In this document: positions 1 through 11,100 of the stretch, piece by piece
Layout: each line of letters opens with the position of its first letter
Position numbering within the stretch: position 1 is the first letter of the stretch
Source: Oncomelania hupensis
Lineage: Eukaryota > Mollusca > Gastropoda > Littorinimorpha > Pomatiopsidae
Assembly (NCBI GenBank): GCA_036898135.1
Contig: CM072523.1
Coordinates: 35,841,863-35,905,862 of the forward strand
Reading direction: 5' to 3'
Length of the DNA stretch: 64,000 bases
Translations under genes and position numbers: made by a program
The notes under the pieces: model-generated
Told to the model about the DNA's origin: nothing
The model's input: the letters and a program-made list of their open reading frames with translations, nothing else
Database searches by the model: none

Positions 1-1183
1 TAAAAACAAATAAACTTGACTTGTCCTTATTTACAGATCCTGAACAAAGTGTTCACCTCAATAATTCTTCTGACAAAAGACCAAGTTCTAAATCAAAACG
101 AATTCTATTAAGCATTAGAAAATCAAAAGCTTAAAGAATATCAGAATCAAATTAATTTGCAGAAAAGGCATAAAATCAGTCACTAAAACGAGAAAATCAT
201 AGAGGTCATAATCATTTGCACAAAGCAACAAAACATATGCAAAACGCAAAATAACTATAAGTACCTTATGACCGCTGTAAGACGTTTGGAAACCACACAG
301 ATCCAAAAGGCGACAACAACGTCTGGTACCAAAGGCAGGTAAAATAAAAGCCTTTCACAAAACTCTACAATCGTGAACTTCACATTTAAACTCTATCTTT
401 CTAAACAGGTGAGCACAATTTTTATATCATATAAACTAAAAACGACGCAACCTTCTCTCAGACCCAGCAATCTAACTAACGAGAAAAGAGTTGACACAAA
501 CTTATATATGCGTTACTACCAAAACCAGTCTTGCGTCATAATCTCGATCTCATGAGAAAAAATACGCAAACAATATTTATAAACGAAACACAGTTCACCA
601 ATAATATTCAAACTCATATCAAAACTCTGCACGCTTTTGCCACTGACTTGAGAGAGCAATAGATCCGGAGAGAGGGTGAGAGAGGGGGGAGAAACACGAC
701 AATCACAAAGAGAAGAATCACGACAAACACAGTTAGAGGGGTAAGAAAGACAGGCACCAAAAACAAATGAAAGGAAATAAATGAACAGTCCAGTCATAAA
801 ACCAAAAAGATGCGTCGGGTTGGCCAATGAGGTGATGATACGTCTTGTCAGTCAAAATCAATAAAACCAAACCAAAGAAAACGATAGAAAGAAGAAGCAA
901 CATGCAGTTGGGAGGAAAAGTAGTACAGATAAACGGAGGACACTTTACACACTAAGAAAGTACATGATATCACAAATAACAGACTCTCTCTCTCTAGATC
1001 AATAGCCCATATTAGTTTCAAAATTTATCTAATTATATATCGATCACGCATGACTCATAGGCATGCACACTCAGCGTCCCCTGCGTGGGATGTCTTTATT
1101 GTAAAGTGACTGGCTGGTGGAGAGCTTTCAGTTTTACCACTAGGGTTGTTTCAGCAGATCTTTGATGCGGATCAGGGGTTGTC
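1..1183. other. AT-rich sequence, nothing recognised
   Basis: No coding exon or element could be supported here. Short open frames exist on both strands but lack family motifs. A CUB-like reading near 281-330 on the minus strand was considered and rejected. Confidence 0.5.
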
Positions 1184-1249
1184 CGGTCCTGATTTGGCTC
1201 GGAAGAGTCCGCTGGACCTAAAGCAATACTCATGTAATGTAATGTAATT
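1184..1249 (+). mobile_element. LINE or SINE 3' end with (ATGTA)n-type tail
   Basis: About 50 bases ending in a short ATGTA-type repeat match, in the opposite orientation, the 3' end of the LINE at 51181-56990 (51197-51247). Similarity begins at GGTCCTGATTTGGCTCGG and ends in the repeat tail. Sequence further upstream (1075-1183) does not match, so this is either a divergent subfamily, a 5'-truncated copy, or a SINE that borrowed the LINE tail. Confidence 0.6.
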
Positions 1250-1481
1250 AAAAAAAGTTATTTAAAATCACAGGATATTAGAATCCGCAATGTTTATAGT
1301 GTATATAAAAAAAGATAATTATGAATAAACTGTTTTCTCAAAAGCTTGGTTACATGTACATGCATACATACATCGCATACACACACTTACATACCCACAC
1401 ATCACCTACATAAACATACACACACATACATACACATATATGCATGCACACGCACATACATACTAAAACAAAGAGAGGCAA

Positions 1482-1482
<1 letters not shown>

Positions 1483-1548
<66 letters not shown>
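1483..1548. repeat. (ATT)n microsatellite, LINE tail
   Basis: A pure ATT run of about 22 units. Read on the minus strand it is an (AAT)n tail directly following the 3' end of the degraded LINE at 1549-3640. A TACA/CACA-rich tract precedes it (about 1353-1460). Confidence 0.9.
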
Positions 1549-2798
1549 TATGCGCCTAATCTAGACTTAGCTCTAGGCGCTTAAATGAGTTTCAGAACAA
1601 CTTTAACTATAAACCAAAATGAGGAAAACTCATTAACTATTAACAGTAACCTTATATATACAAACTAATGACTCTAACACTCACACACAAACACACACAC
1701 TCACTCACAGGCAAATTATGACTTTGTAGATCTGTTTTATCGATTTCAATCGGTAGACGGAAAAATAATGAGTTTTAAGAGAGGATTTAAATGACGGGAT
1801 TGAAAATGAATTTCTGAGAGAAACAGGCAGTTTGTTCCAAATACTAGGGCCCTGATAAGAGAAAGCATGTTCACCACATGATTTCGTACGCACAGTTGGA
1901 ACTGCAAACAGAAGATTGTCATAGGAAGAGCGAAGTTGTCTAGAAGGTATATAAATGTGAAGAAGGTCAACAATATATTAAGGGGCGGTGGATTTGAGGA
2001 CACTGAACAAAAAGGGACGAAACTTTACGCTGGATACGCTGTTCCACAGGAAGCCAGTGAAGGGACAGAAAAAGAGCAGTGAAAAGGTGAAAATTACTTG
2101 AGTGGAATATTAACCGGGCAGCATGATCCTGGACCTTTTGAATTTTCTGAAGGAGAGCCATAGAGGATGGAATTACAGTAATCAATTCTAGAGAGTACAC
2201 ATGCAGAAAGAAGAGTTTTTGTTGCTTTTTCAGAAATAAGATGGCGTATGGACGAAATTCTGCGTATTTAATGGTAACAAATCAGACAGACAGTAGAAAC
2301 GTGTTTATCAAAACAACAGTGTTTGGTCCAGAGTGACACCAAAGTTACGAACAGAGATAGAGAATGTGATAGTGGCTCCATTGAGTGCAATCGACTTTTG
2401 GGGAAAATGGTGAATGAAGGAGAGATTTGGAAGAAATGAACATCACTTCAGTTTGAACACAGTTTAAACTGCAGTTTATTTGCTGTCATCCAATGACTAA
2501 CATCAGTGAAACAGGCCTGACTTGAAGTGACCATATTAGGGAGATCACAAACAGATCCAAAAACATACAACCGATTGTCATCAGAGAAACTGTGATGCAG
2601 AATGCAATGTTTTTTTCAGACAGTGACTGAGTGTATAGAACAAAGAGGATTGGACCTAAGACTGAACCTTGGGGCACACCAAACTGTAGGCTAGCTGGAG
2701 GTAAAATATGGCCAATGACTAAGGCAAATTTAGAAACACCGAAAGTATTATGCAGACGATGAATGAGAGTTCCATTGTACTCAGAAAGCATTAGAGTA

Positions 2799-3417
2799 GG
2801 GTGACCACTTGCGGCCACGAGCGAACACTTTCTCATACTTCTTTTGTTTATGAACCAATCAGAATCCAAGTTTGATTTTTTTGAATCGGGAGGTCGCAGT
2901 AACGGCACTGACTTGGCCGGGGTTCTATAAATGAAACATTGTGGACCTACTTAGCAATATCTGCACAATTTCAGTGTACCATGATGCGGCCAGGTGGCCA
3001 AGGTGCGTCCAACAATAAGCCACAGCTGCGGCCACCATGCATAAACGCGGCCGACACAATGCCCGACAATCGGCCAGGCCCTTTACAAATTTTTAAAACT
3101 TACAAAAACACAAATAAGACAAGAAACGAAATAAATAAAAACAGAAAAAGCTAGTAGAATAGGAGTTATTAGAATTGGCCGCACCTCGGTCTGGCCGCGT
3201 GATGGTCACCGTAATCTCAAAAAAGAAACTTTTCTTGGGTCAATACTTACAGACAGTAAAATTCACATGCAGAGCGCGGCCATAAACTGGAAATCACGAC
3301 TAAAAGGCTAGGGTAGACTCAAGGGAAGCAATTGTGATTCTTCAAAGCTTTAAAGCTAGTAGAATAGGAGTTATTAGAATTGGCCGCACCTCGGTCTGGC
3401 CGCGTGATGGTCACCGT
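2799..3417. mobile_element. MITE-like insertion with TGGCCGC repeats
   Basis: The left edge reads GGGTGACCACTTGCGGCC (2799-2816). The inverted equivalent ends the segment twice, at about 3211 and 3416, giving imperfect terminal inverted repeats of about 18 bp. TGGCCGC-type words recur inside. A 64-bp end segment (3149-3212) is repeated at 3354-3417. No transposase is encoded. It interrupts the LINE at 1483-3640. Superfamily is unknown, and no clean target duplication was found because the right flank is rearranged. Confidence 0.45.
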
Positions 3418-3640
3418 CCTCTATGCAGACGATGAATGAGAGTACCATTGTACTCTCACTCATCGTCTGCATTGTACTCTCATTCATCGTCTGCATAATA
3501 CTTTCGGTGTTTCTAATTCTGCCTTGTCCTGGTAATGATCAATCGTGTCAAATGCCGCTGACAAATCTAAAAGAGAGAGAATAAAAACATGGATGTGGTC
3601 GAGAGCAGTAATGAGGTCATTCACAATTTTCAGGAAAGGT

Positions 3641-4234
3641 ATGAACTAGCGGAAAAGAGAATTATCCAACCTCACATCATATTATTGACTTTATTTTGTA
3701 ATTGGCTGTATTTGCAGCGAATGAAAAGAAAACAACATTTGGCACATACTTTGTAGAGTATGGCACAACTTTTAATAAAGTACAAAGACATCCTTTCTGT
3801 GAGGAATTACATTAAAAGAGTTAGCTGAAAAAAAAAGCCAACTGTAGACGGGAATGATAAAATGAAATTGAGTGTCCAGATGCAGAAAACATGACTTGTC
3901 TGATTTTTGTATTTCCAGGTAATTGTTTAAAAAAAAAAGACTTTAATATATTCGGAAATCAGAACTAGCCAAATATCGGAATGTCTGTGGGTCGGTCTGT
4001 CTGTCGGTTGGTTCGTTGCATGCCATATTTAAAATCCTGTTGGGCGTGTTCGTTAAGGATGCTCTTTCTCAGTTAATGCAGTCCATTGTAGCTGTGAGCA
4101 AAGCGACGGCCATCAACAGGATGGAAAACGCGGTTGCAGCCCCGGCCGCTGAAATAAAAACAACAACAAATAAATACATTAACAATAAGATGTTCTAATT
4201 CAAACACACCTACAAACACATACAAGTATACACA
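3641..4234. other. No gene recognised
   Basis: AT-rich sequence with homopolymer A runs and a CTGT/CGGT-rich stretch at 3970-4015. The short open frame at 4016-4198 has no recognisable motif. Confidence 0.5.
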
Positions 4235-6350
4235 TGTGACGACACGAGTTTTCAGCGCACGCTAGAGATAGTTACATATCGTGCAGAGTTGCACATCTCT
4301 AGTGATGCATTGTACAAAGTTTGTATCGGCAGTTTTTTATTGGTATGTAAGATAAGTATGTGTGGATTTCACGTGTTTAACGCATAGCGCATAATGCGTA
4401 GTGGGAGAATGGGTTACTGAAATAAACTCGATGCCTTGTCCTGTGAACTGGTAGAAGATTTAGCCAGCAGAGTCTAGTTGGTGGCTTTTGCTAGCAGATG
4501 TTTTTTGGACAGAATTGATTTTGTGACAGTGTTGTGTCAGGCTAGAGTAAGGTACTTCTGTAAGGGTAGATTTTCATTGTTTCGAACCACCCAAGGTCTT
4601 GTGCCCTCGTCGGGACAAGAATGACCAAAAGACTGTAGTGGAAAGACTGTAAGCGCCATTTATTCAGGAAGTAACAAGTGTAGGGTTCGTCTTAAGTTTG
4701 TGTGGTCTACGATTAGGCACCCTCCAAGGCTCAATTACCTCGTCAGTATTGAGATGCTCCAGTGCAAAGTGTAGCATTAGCACAGTAACGAACTTGAAAC
4801 TCTCAACGAATAACCAGTGTGGTGCTGTACTGTTTTGTGCTGTATGGTGTTGTGTTGTGTGGTGTACATGTATTCGTGTGTCACAGGCCGAGAACTTAAA
4901 AGGTGAGTGTGAACCCTGTAATTCATTTCCTTAGTGGCTGTGCACTCCGAGCTTGCGTACGTGGATGAATGATGGTGAATGAGGGGGAAAGGGTTATATT
5001 TTGATGAATAGTACTTTTATTGATTTTTTTAATATGATTTTTATATGATTTTCTTGGTTGAATATGTAAATGAATAATGTTGTTGCTGTTGTTGCCAAAA
5101 TGGGGTCAAGGGGTGATGATGAAGTATATATGTTAAAGAGAGAGAGAGAGGGGGGTGATGAATGCGAAGGAAGGGAGACAATGTACTATGTTGGAGAGGG
5201 GTGATGAAGGTGATGAATATGAGGGAAGGGTGATGTTGCATTATAGCGTGATAGAAATAATTGTGAATGAAGGGAGATAATGTACTATAACGTGGAGAGG
5301 GGTGATGAAGTTGGAGGTGAGGATGAGATGAATCGGGATTGTGTGACTGGAAGTGTAATTGTAATTATCATGTACATTTATATAAACAATTATGTTTTAT
5401 GAAAAAAAATTAGAATTAAGAATTGCATTGAGTTATTGAGATGCATGAATAAACAGGTCAAGATGGCGGACGGTGGAAGGAGTTTTTGTTATGTAGTGTT
5501 TGCGCTTTTGAGGATGAACTAGTGAGACAATTTATTTGTTGACAGATTGGACCTATTGTTATAATTCTACGCTAATTCCACGATATTTCTACGGTTTTAC
5601 TGCTGTACTACTGTTCCACGTGTACTTCAGCCTCTGAGACCTCTGCCTTTGCCACTGTGAGGTGTGGACGTTGTCGGACCTCGCCACCACCACCGCCACG
5701 TCTTTCCTTTGTCGTTGGCGCCGTTGTTGGGTGTGGTCTTCCATCACCGCCGGGACTTGCCCTGGTACTTCGGACGACCAGGAGCTTTCCATCGGGGTTT
5801 AAAGGATACCAGCCACACCACACCGACACACACACAGATTTGCATTTCACGCACCTAAAACATATCTCCATCTTCAGCATTTAGTGTGAATTACTTTAAT
5901 TATCTGTGTGATCAACTGCTATAGTTTATTCTGAGCTCAGTTAAGAGACAGTTAAGTTATGAACGGTGATACTGAATTGTAAAGCTAGTTTATTTAATAC
6001 CACTGAATTTCTAAGATTTACTGATTTGTTTATTCAGTTTGGGATTGTATTTATCTGAAATTTAATTGATTGTTGCATATTGTTGTGGGCATTTTGTTTG
6101 TGTACAGTTCTGTTTTTTTTTTTTTAGTTTAGACAATGGAGGCAATTGTTCAGTAAATACTGGGTTGTGGGTCTAGATAGGGGTTGAGGGTGGTTTAGAT
6201 TCCCATTTGTCCTATGTGTGTGCGTTTGTTGTTGAATAAAAGAGTGTGATTGTTCATCTGGCATTTTGTGTTAGTTTCTTTTGTTTGAGTTTTGTCCCCT
6301 CACTCGCTGTTTGAGCTGAGCGTCGCGGAACTCACTAGGGTGACGTGACA
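4235..6350 (+). mobile_element. Solo LTR, about 2.1 kb, with TSD
   Basis: The segment begins TGTGACGACACG and ends GGGTGACGTGACA, the TG...CA form of an LTR. It is flanked by an identical 5-bp duplication ACACA (4230-4234 and 6351-6355). An AATAAA signal lies near 6235, about 115 bp before the end, as expected for the R region. No gag or pol coding is visible. It contains an imperfect internal repeat (about 5165-5215 and 5265-5308). It is best read as a solo LTR left by recombination between the LTRs of a long-LTR element. A non-coding element with the same ends is the alternative. Confidence 0.6.
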
Positions 6351-6509
6351 ACACAAAAATACACATTCTTTTTACAATATCCAAGGATAGCATACTCGAC
6401 GCTCATCTATCGGATAGCCATGGGTAAATCCCAAATTAGGCATCCCTAGAGCTCAGCCAGCATACATTTAGAGGCTGTCTTTTCCTTAGTGGTTATCCTG
6501 CAAAGCTGC

Positions 6510-6510
<1 letters not shown>

Positions 6511-6582
<72 letters not shown>

Positions 6583-6613
6583 GTCGTCGTCATCATCATC
6601 ATCATCATCATCA
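6511..6613. repeat. (TCA)n microsatellite
   Basis: TCA/ATC repeat of about 100 bp with a short CGT-interrupted centre. The poly-Asp and poly-Met frames read from it are not genes. Confidence 0.95.
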
Positions 6614-6884
6614 CCATCATCATTCCTGGTAAATAATACATTAAAAAAGTAAATTTGATTACCGCCATTGTAGTCAAAACTAGGAGCTGTAGAACCTGTT
6701 AAACACAGAAAGAAATGAACATAAAAGAGAGAGAGAAAAAAACACTTTTTTTTATTTAACTTGAAGGACAAAGTCTACATGACTCATATGTTCCATAAAG
6801 AACATGCAACAATCTACATGAAAATGAGTGCCCCGAAAAACTGAAACGAAACATTTGCATAAACGCGCAAAGTAAAATTGACTT

Positions 6885-7260
6885 TGATCTTAACCTTGAC
6901 CTCTGGCTCCAATTGGACACTAATGTACGATTAAATAAACTACAACAAAAAATGTATTCCCTCCCCCATTCCCTCTCACACACACCACTATCCTCCCCCC
7001 CAAAAAAACAGTGACCTTATGATGACCTTGAACTTCAATTACCTTGACCTTGGATTGGGACAACCCTGACCTTCACCTGCCCTCTGAGAAATGTGTATGT
7101 TTTTGTAAGACCTATAATAGCCTTGACTTGCAAGCTCAATGCAAAAACGTCAAAAATATTAAAGATCAATCGGTTATCTCTAAATACAAGTTTGGACTTT
7201 TCATCTCTTATAGTTTCATAGGGTAAAAGTCCAACTCCAGTGGTGACCTTGAAGTGAGGT
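6885..7260. repeat. Dispersed TGACCTTGA-type words
   Basis: The words TGACCT, CCTTGACCT and TGACCTTGA recur about ten times with irregular spacing in otherwise non-coding sequence between the solo LTR and CUB exon 7. The rest of 6614-7751 shows nothing recognisable. Confidence 0.5.
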
Positions 7261-7751
7261 TGATTAAATTTTTATTAATATCTGTCACGCATCAAAGAAT
7301 TAAAAGTTCAATATCAATGACAGGACAAATTTGAAATGTTTAATACACTATTCTGATTTGTTGATGTTTGAACAAAGCTAAATAATAAGGTCACCGGCGC
7401 TTAACTAGTATTAACTGGTTCACATGTGGGAAAAGAATATTGTGATGCCGACGCATTTCGTGTCCTTATTTAGTCTTAATTAACTTAAATCGTTGATTTT
7501 TAAACAACTCACTAACAGTCAGCTGAGACTTTTAAAAAAAAGTCATAAATCAAGTTAACTTGAAGTTTAAAAGTCTGCCAGTCTAGTATAACGGTCACTC
7601 CGAAGGGTAGTATAGAATGGTTAGGAACAGAATAATGCTGTAGATTAATTTACTTCAGTAAGTTCTCCCAAACAATACTGTTGTTCAGCGAATGGCATAC
7701 AAAAACGCATGCATCGTATCTGATACAAATGCTTCTAGAGAGTCGGCTTAC

Positions 7752-7905
7752 CGATGATTCTGTATGAAGCCCTGAAGCCCATATCCTGCACGGCGAGATT
7801 TGAATGAAAGGTGACGTGCAAAGTTGCCTTGTAGATCTTACTGAAATGGCGGACATGACTTGCACACAGGGTAAGCTTTTCTCCTAGTATACCGTCCTCG
7901 CGCAC
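7752..7905 (-). CDS. Protease-EGF-CUB gene, exon 7: CUB domain, second half
   Basis: 154-bp internal exon with acceptor ..CTTTTAAAG before GTGCGCGAG and donor ATCG/GTAAGC. It encodes the C-terminal half of a CUB domain: VREDG, a Cys, then LHVTFHSNLAVQDMGFRASY, the typical end of the CUB beta-sandwich. It joins in phase 0 to exon 6, whose translation stops at CNDYVK, so the pair reads ..CNDYVK-VREDG.. with no gap. The exon ends in phase 1, so coding continues at lower coordinates; the next exon was not found in 1-7751. A LINE (7967-13295) sits only 61 bp upstream of its acceptor. Confidence 0.88.
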
Positions 7906-8119
7906 CTTTAAAAGAAGGGCAAACAAAAGGAAAAAAACATTCACACGCATTTCAAAACACAGACATTTCAATTCAATTCAATTCAATTCAATATTTTATT
8001 TTAAAGTCTCTTCACGTTGTGATTTTAGACCACTTCATTCTCACGCATGGACATACAGACATATAATTAAAACTGAAATGCAACCATAAATAATAACATT
8101 AAGCTTATTACTAATAATA

Positions 8120-11100
8120 CTACAAACATTTTCCAACTGCGGGCACGTATATTATACGAACTATCTCCATTATTGCAGGACTATGCAATAAAATGTCAAT
8201 GTCTTCTTGAATACCCACAATGATGTTCTTTTCTTCATAAAGTGGTGTCAAAATAGAACATTCATATAAAATATGTTTAACAGATATTGGGAATAAACAA
8301 GTACACAAGATATTTTTTGAAAACTTTGTGTTCCATGAATTTACTCTTAGTTTATTAATTAGCCTACACAAATGTCTTGGACAAGCATAATTTTCGACGT
8401 TTCTACTCTGAGGTAAATCAGAACGCATACGCTTTTCCAGTAAGGATATTAATTCATATACTGAAGGTGATATGTTATTACAAGCAATAGAATTATTTGC
8501 TTTCATTGCTCCTTGTTTCGCCAATTTATCAACTACATCATTCCAATAAATACCCGAATGAGATGGAATCCAGCAAAAGCTGATTCCAATACCTTTAGAT
8601 ACCAAATAATGAATTAGAAACTTGATTTCAAATAAAATATCTGTTCTCGTTTTACATGACCAATGTTGCAAAGAATATAATGCTGATTTTGAATCAACAC
8701 ATATAAGGATATTAAAGAAAGCAATTGGAAAGTTACAAATTATGTTTAAAGCCATAAGGATAGCATACAATTCTGCTGTAAATACTGATACATTCTTACC
8801 AACATAATATGATTTTTGAATTTTTAAGTCAGGGATCGCAATTCCAGCTCCAGCATCTGATGTTTCTAACACTGACCCATCAGTATAAATTTTTAAATGG
8901 TTAGTATATTGCCTTTCGATATGCTCCCTAGCTTCAGTAACAACTAGATTAACATTTTCATTTTTCTTTGTTAGAGAGTAATCAATATCAAATTGTGCAT
9001 TTGTATGTTCCCACTGCGGAATTTGAGGAATACTTGGTAATATAGGAATAGATGAAATATCAATATTACAAGTTGTTAATATATCATTTGTATAATTTCG
9101 TATTGATTGGAGATACGTCAAATTCCTAGCTCTTTTTGGAAAATCTATATTAGAATCAATTAATATTTCTTCTGAAACAGAATTTGGAACTGACAAACCT
9201 CTGACTACATATTTTGCAACTGATAATTTGTGTTGTTCAGGAAAAGATAACAGGCAAGCTTCTTTATATGACTTAAGTGTACTTGAATGCACTGGAACAC
9301 CTAGTGCTATTTTAATTGCTTTACTGTCAATACCTTGCAACTTATTTAGCAATGAATTTGAAGCTGAAAAATATACTTCTTGTCCATAACTAAGCACTGA
9401 CCTCACTAGATATATTGCCAAATGAAGTAATGTATTTGTGTCTTGACTCCATGGCTGTGCACAAAGTAGTTTTAAAAAATTTAACCTTTTACTAGCTTTT
9501 GATAGTAAGTATTTAATATGAAAATTCCAAGATAATTTTGGAGTAAGATATACACCCAGGAATTTTACATTTTGCTTATAATTTAGAATTTTACCATTTA
9601 GTTCTAACTTAGGCAAACACTTTGAATTTACACCATTATTAAACAACACCAGGCAGGTTTTTTCCGCAGATAACTGAAGACCATTTTCTATCATAAATAC
9701 ATTCAATTTATTAAGTTCTATCTGATATATCTTTTGTACATAGCTTACAACTCTTTTGCATGTATTTTTTCTTAAATTAGTATTAATCCAAATAGCAACA
9801 TCATCTGCATATTGCACAACATTAGTGTGTTTAGACATGTATTTTGGAAGATCGTAAATAAGAATAGAAAATAAAATTGGGGCAATTATTGATCCTTGAG
9901 GAATACCCATGTCAATCTGCTGAAAGGAGGAAAATGTTTTACCAACACGGGTACAAATGTATCTTTGAGATAAAAAATTCTTAAAGTATTGATACATTAT
10001 TCCGGATATTCCTATATTCTTCAATTTGTAAAGTAAACGTGCATGCCAAACACTATCATACGCTTTACGTACATCAAAAAATGTTGCTAACGTAGACTTT
10101 CTACGAGAAAACTGCTTTTTTATATGTGATGTTAGTTTAACTAAATGATCGGTAGTACATCTTCCTTTTCTAAAACCTGCTTGATTTAAAGGGAAAATAG
10201 AATTTTTCTCACAATAATGATGCATTCTATTAAGAATAATCTTTTCCATTAATTTTCCAGCTTGAGATGTTAATGCTATTGGTCGGTAGCTACCTAATGA
10301 TGATCTTGTTTTGCCTTGTTTTAGAACTGGAATTACAACTGACTTCTTCCAGATATCAGGAAGAGCTCCATTTAACCAAGTTTGGTAAAATGAGTGAAGT
10401 AACTGTTTCCAAATATCAGGCAAATGGATCAACATTTGATAAGAAATGGCATCAATACCAACAGCAGATTTATTGGAATTAAAGGAATTTAGGGCTTCTA
10501 AAAATTCATCGTACGTAATTGGAGAATTCATATAATGACGGTCAATAGGGTGTGGATCTTCATAATCTTCTTTTTGTTCTTCTTTTAACCTAAAACGATT
10601 CTGAGATTCATGAAGACTTGAAGACAGACTATTTTCTGCAAAATTTTTAAGAAATGATTCAGCTTTAACTAAAGAACTGGGAAAAGGATTATTTTCAACT
10701 TTTACAGGATAGTTTTGAAGATGGTAACCATTTTTTATTTGCTTTACCTTTTTCCAGACCTTGTATGTATCTTTTGATTCTGAAACTTCAGTTTTACAAA
10801 ATTCTGTCCAATATTTAATTTTTGCTTGCGCAATAATTCTGTTGCATTGTATCTTTGTACGTTTCATTTCATTGTGATTTTCTGGTGTTTTGTTCTTTAA
10901 CCATTTTTTAAAATGATCCTTTTTAGTGTGTACAGCTAGAGCACAATCTTTGTTCCACCATGCATTGTATTTACGGTTTTTATAAAATTTGCATTTAGGT
11001 ATTGAGTATTCAGCAGCCTGAATAATAATATTTGTAAAATTTAAATAAAAAGTGTTAATATCTTCATGAATAATGGAGTCGATGTTTTGGGATGAGAAGA

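Larger units (their letters stand above)
1483..3640 (-). pseudogene. Degraded CR1/L2-like LINE, RT to 3' end
   Basis: Several broken minus-strand frames together give a LINE reverse transcriptase. Near 3540-3590 is RT motif A (LDLSAAFDTIDH). Near 2600-2700 is the GVPQGSVLGPILFVLYT motif. At 1990-2200 are the thumb-like LQKIQKVQDHAARLIF and LHWLPV segments. At 1705-1893 is the conserved C-terminal FSYQGPSIWNKLP...FKSSLKTH block. A GCGC-rich 3' end and (AAT)n tail follow. Frameshifts and stops occur throughout, and the copy is split by a rearranged insertion at about 2799-3420. The clade assignment rests on motif style only. Confidence 0.75.

Noticed and set aside
115..330. Possible further CUB-like exon on the minus strand (CGFQTSYSG)
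   Set aside because: The only candidate donor (GTCATAAG) is poor and no CUB cysteines or opening motif are present.
5589..5884. Proline-rich frames on both strands inside the 2.1 kb solo LTR
   Set aside because: Overlapping frames on both strands, no domain, and located in a region with LTR boundaries.
6486..6771. Poly-Met and poly-Asp frames
   Set aside because: They are translations of a TCA microsatellite.
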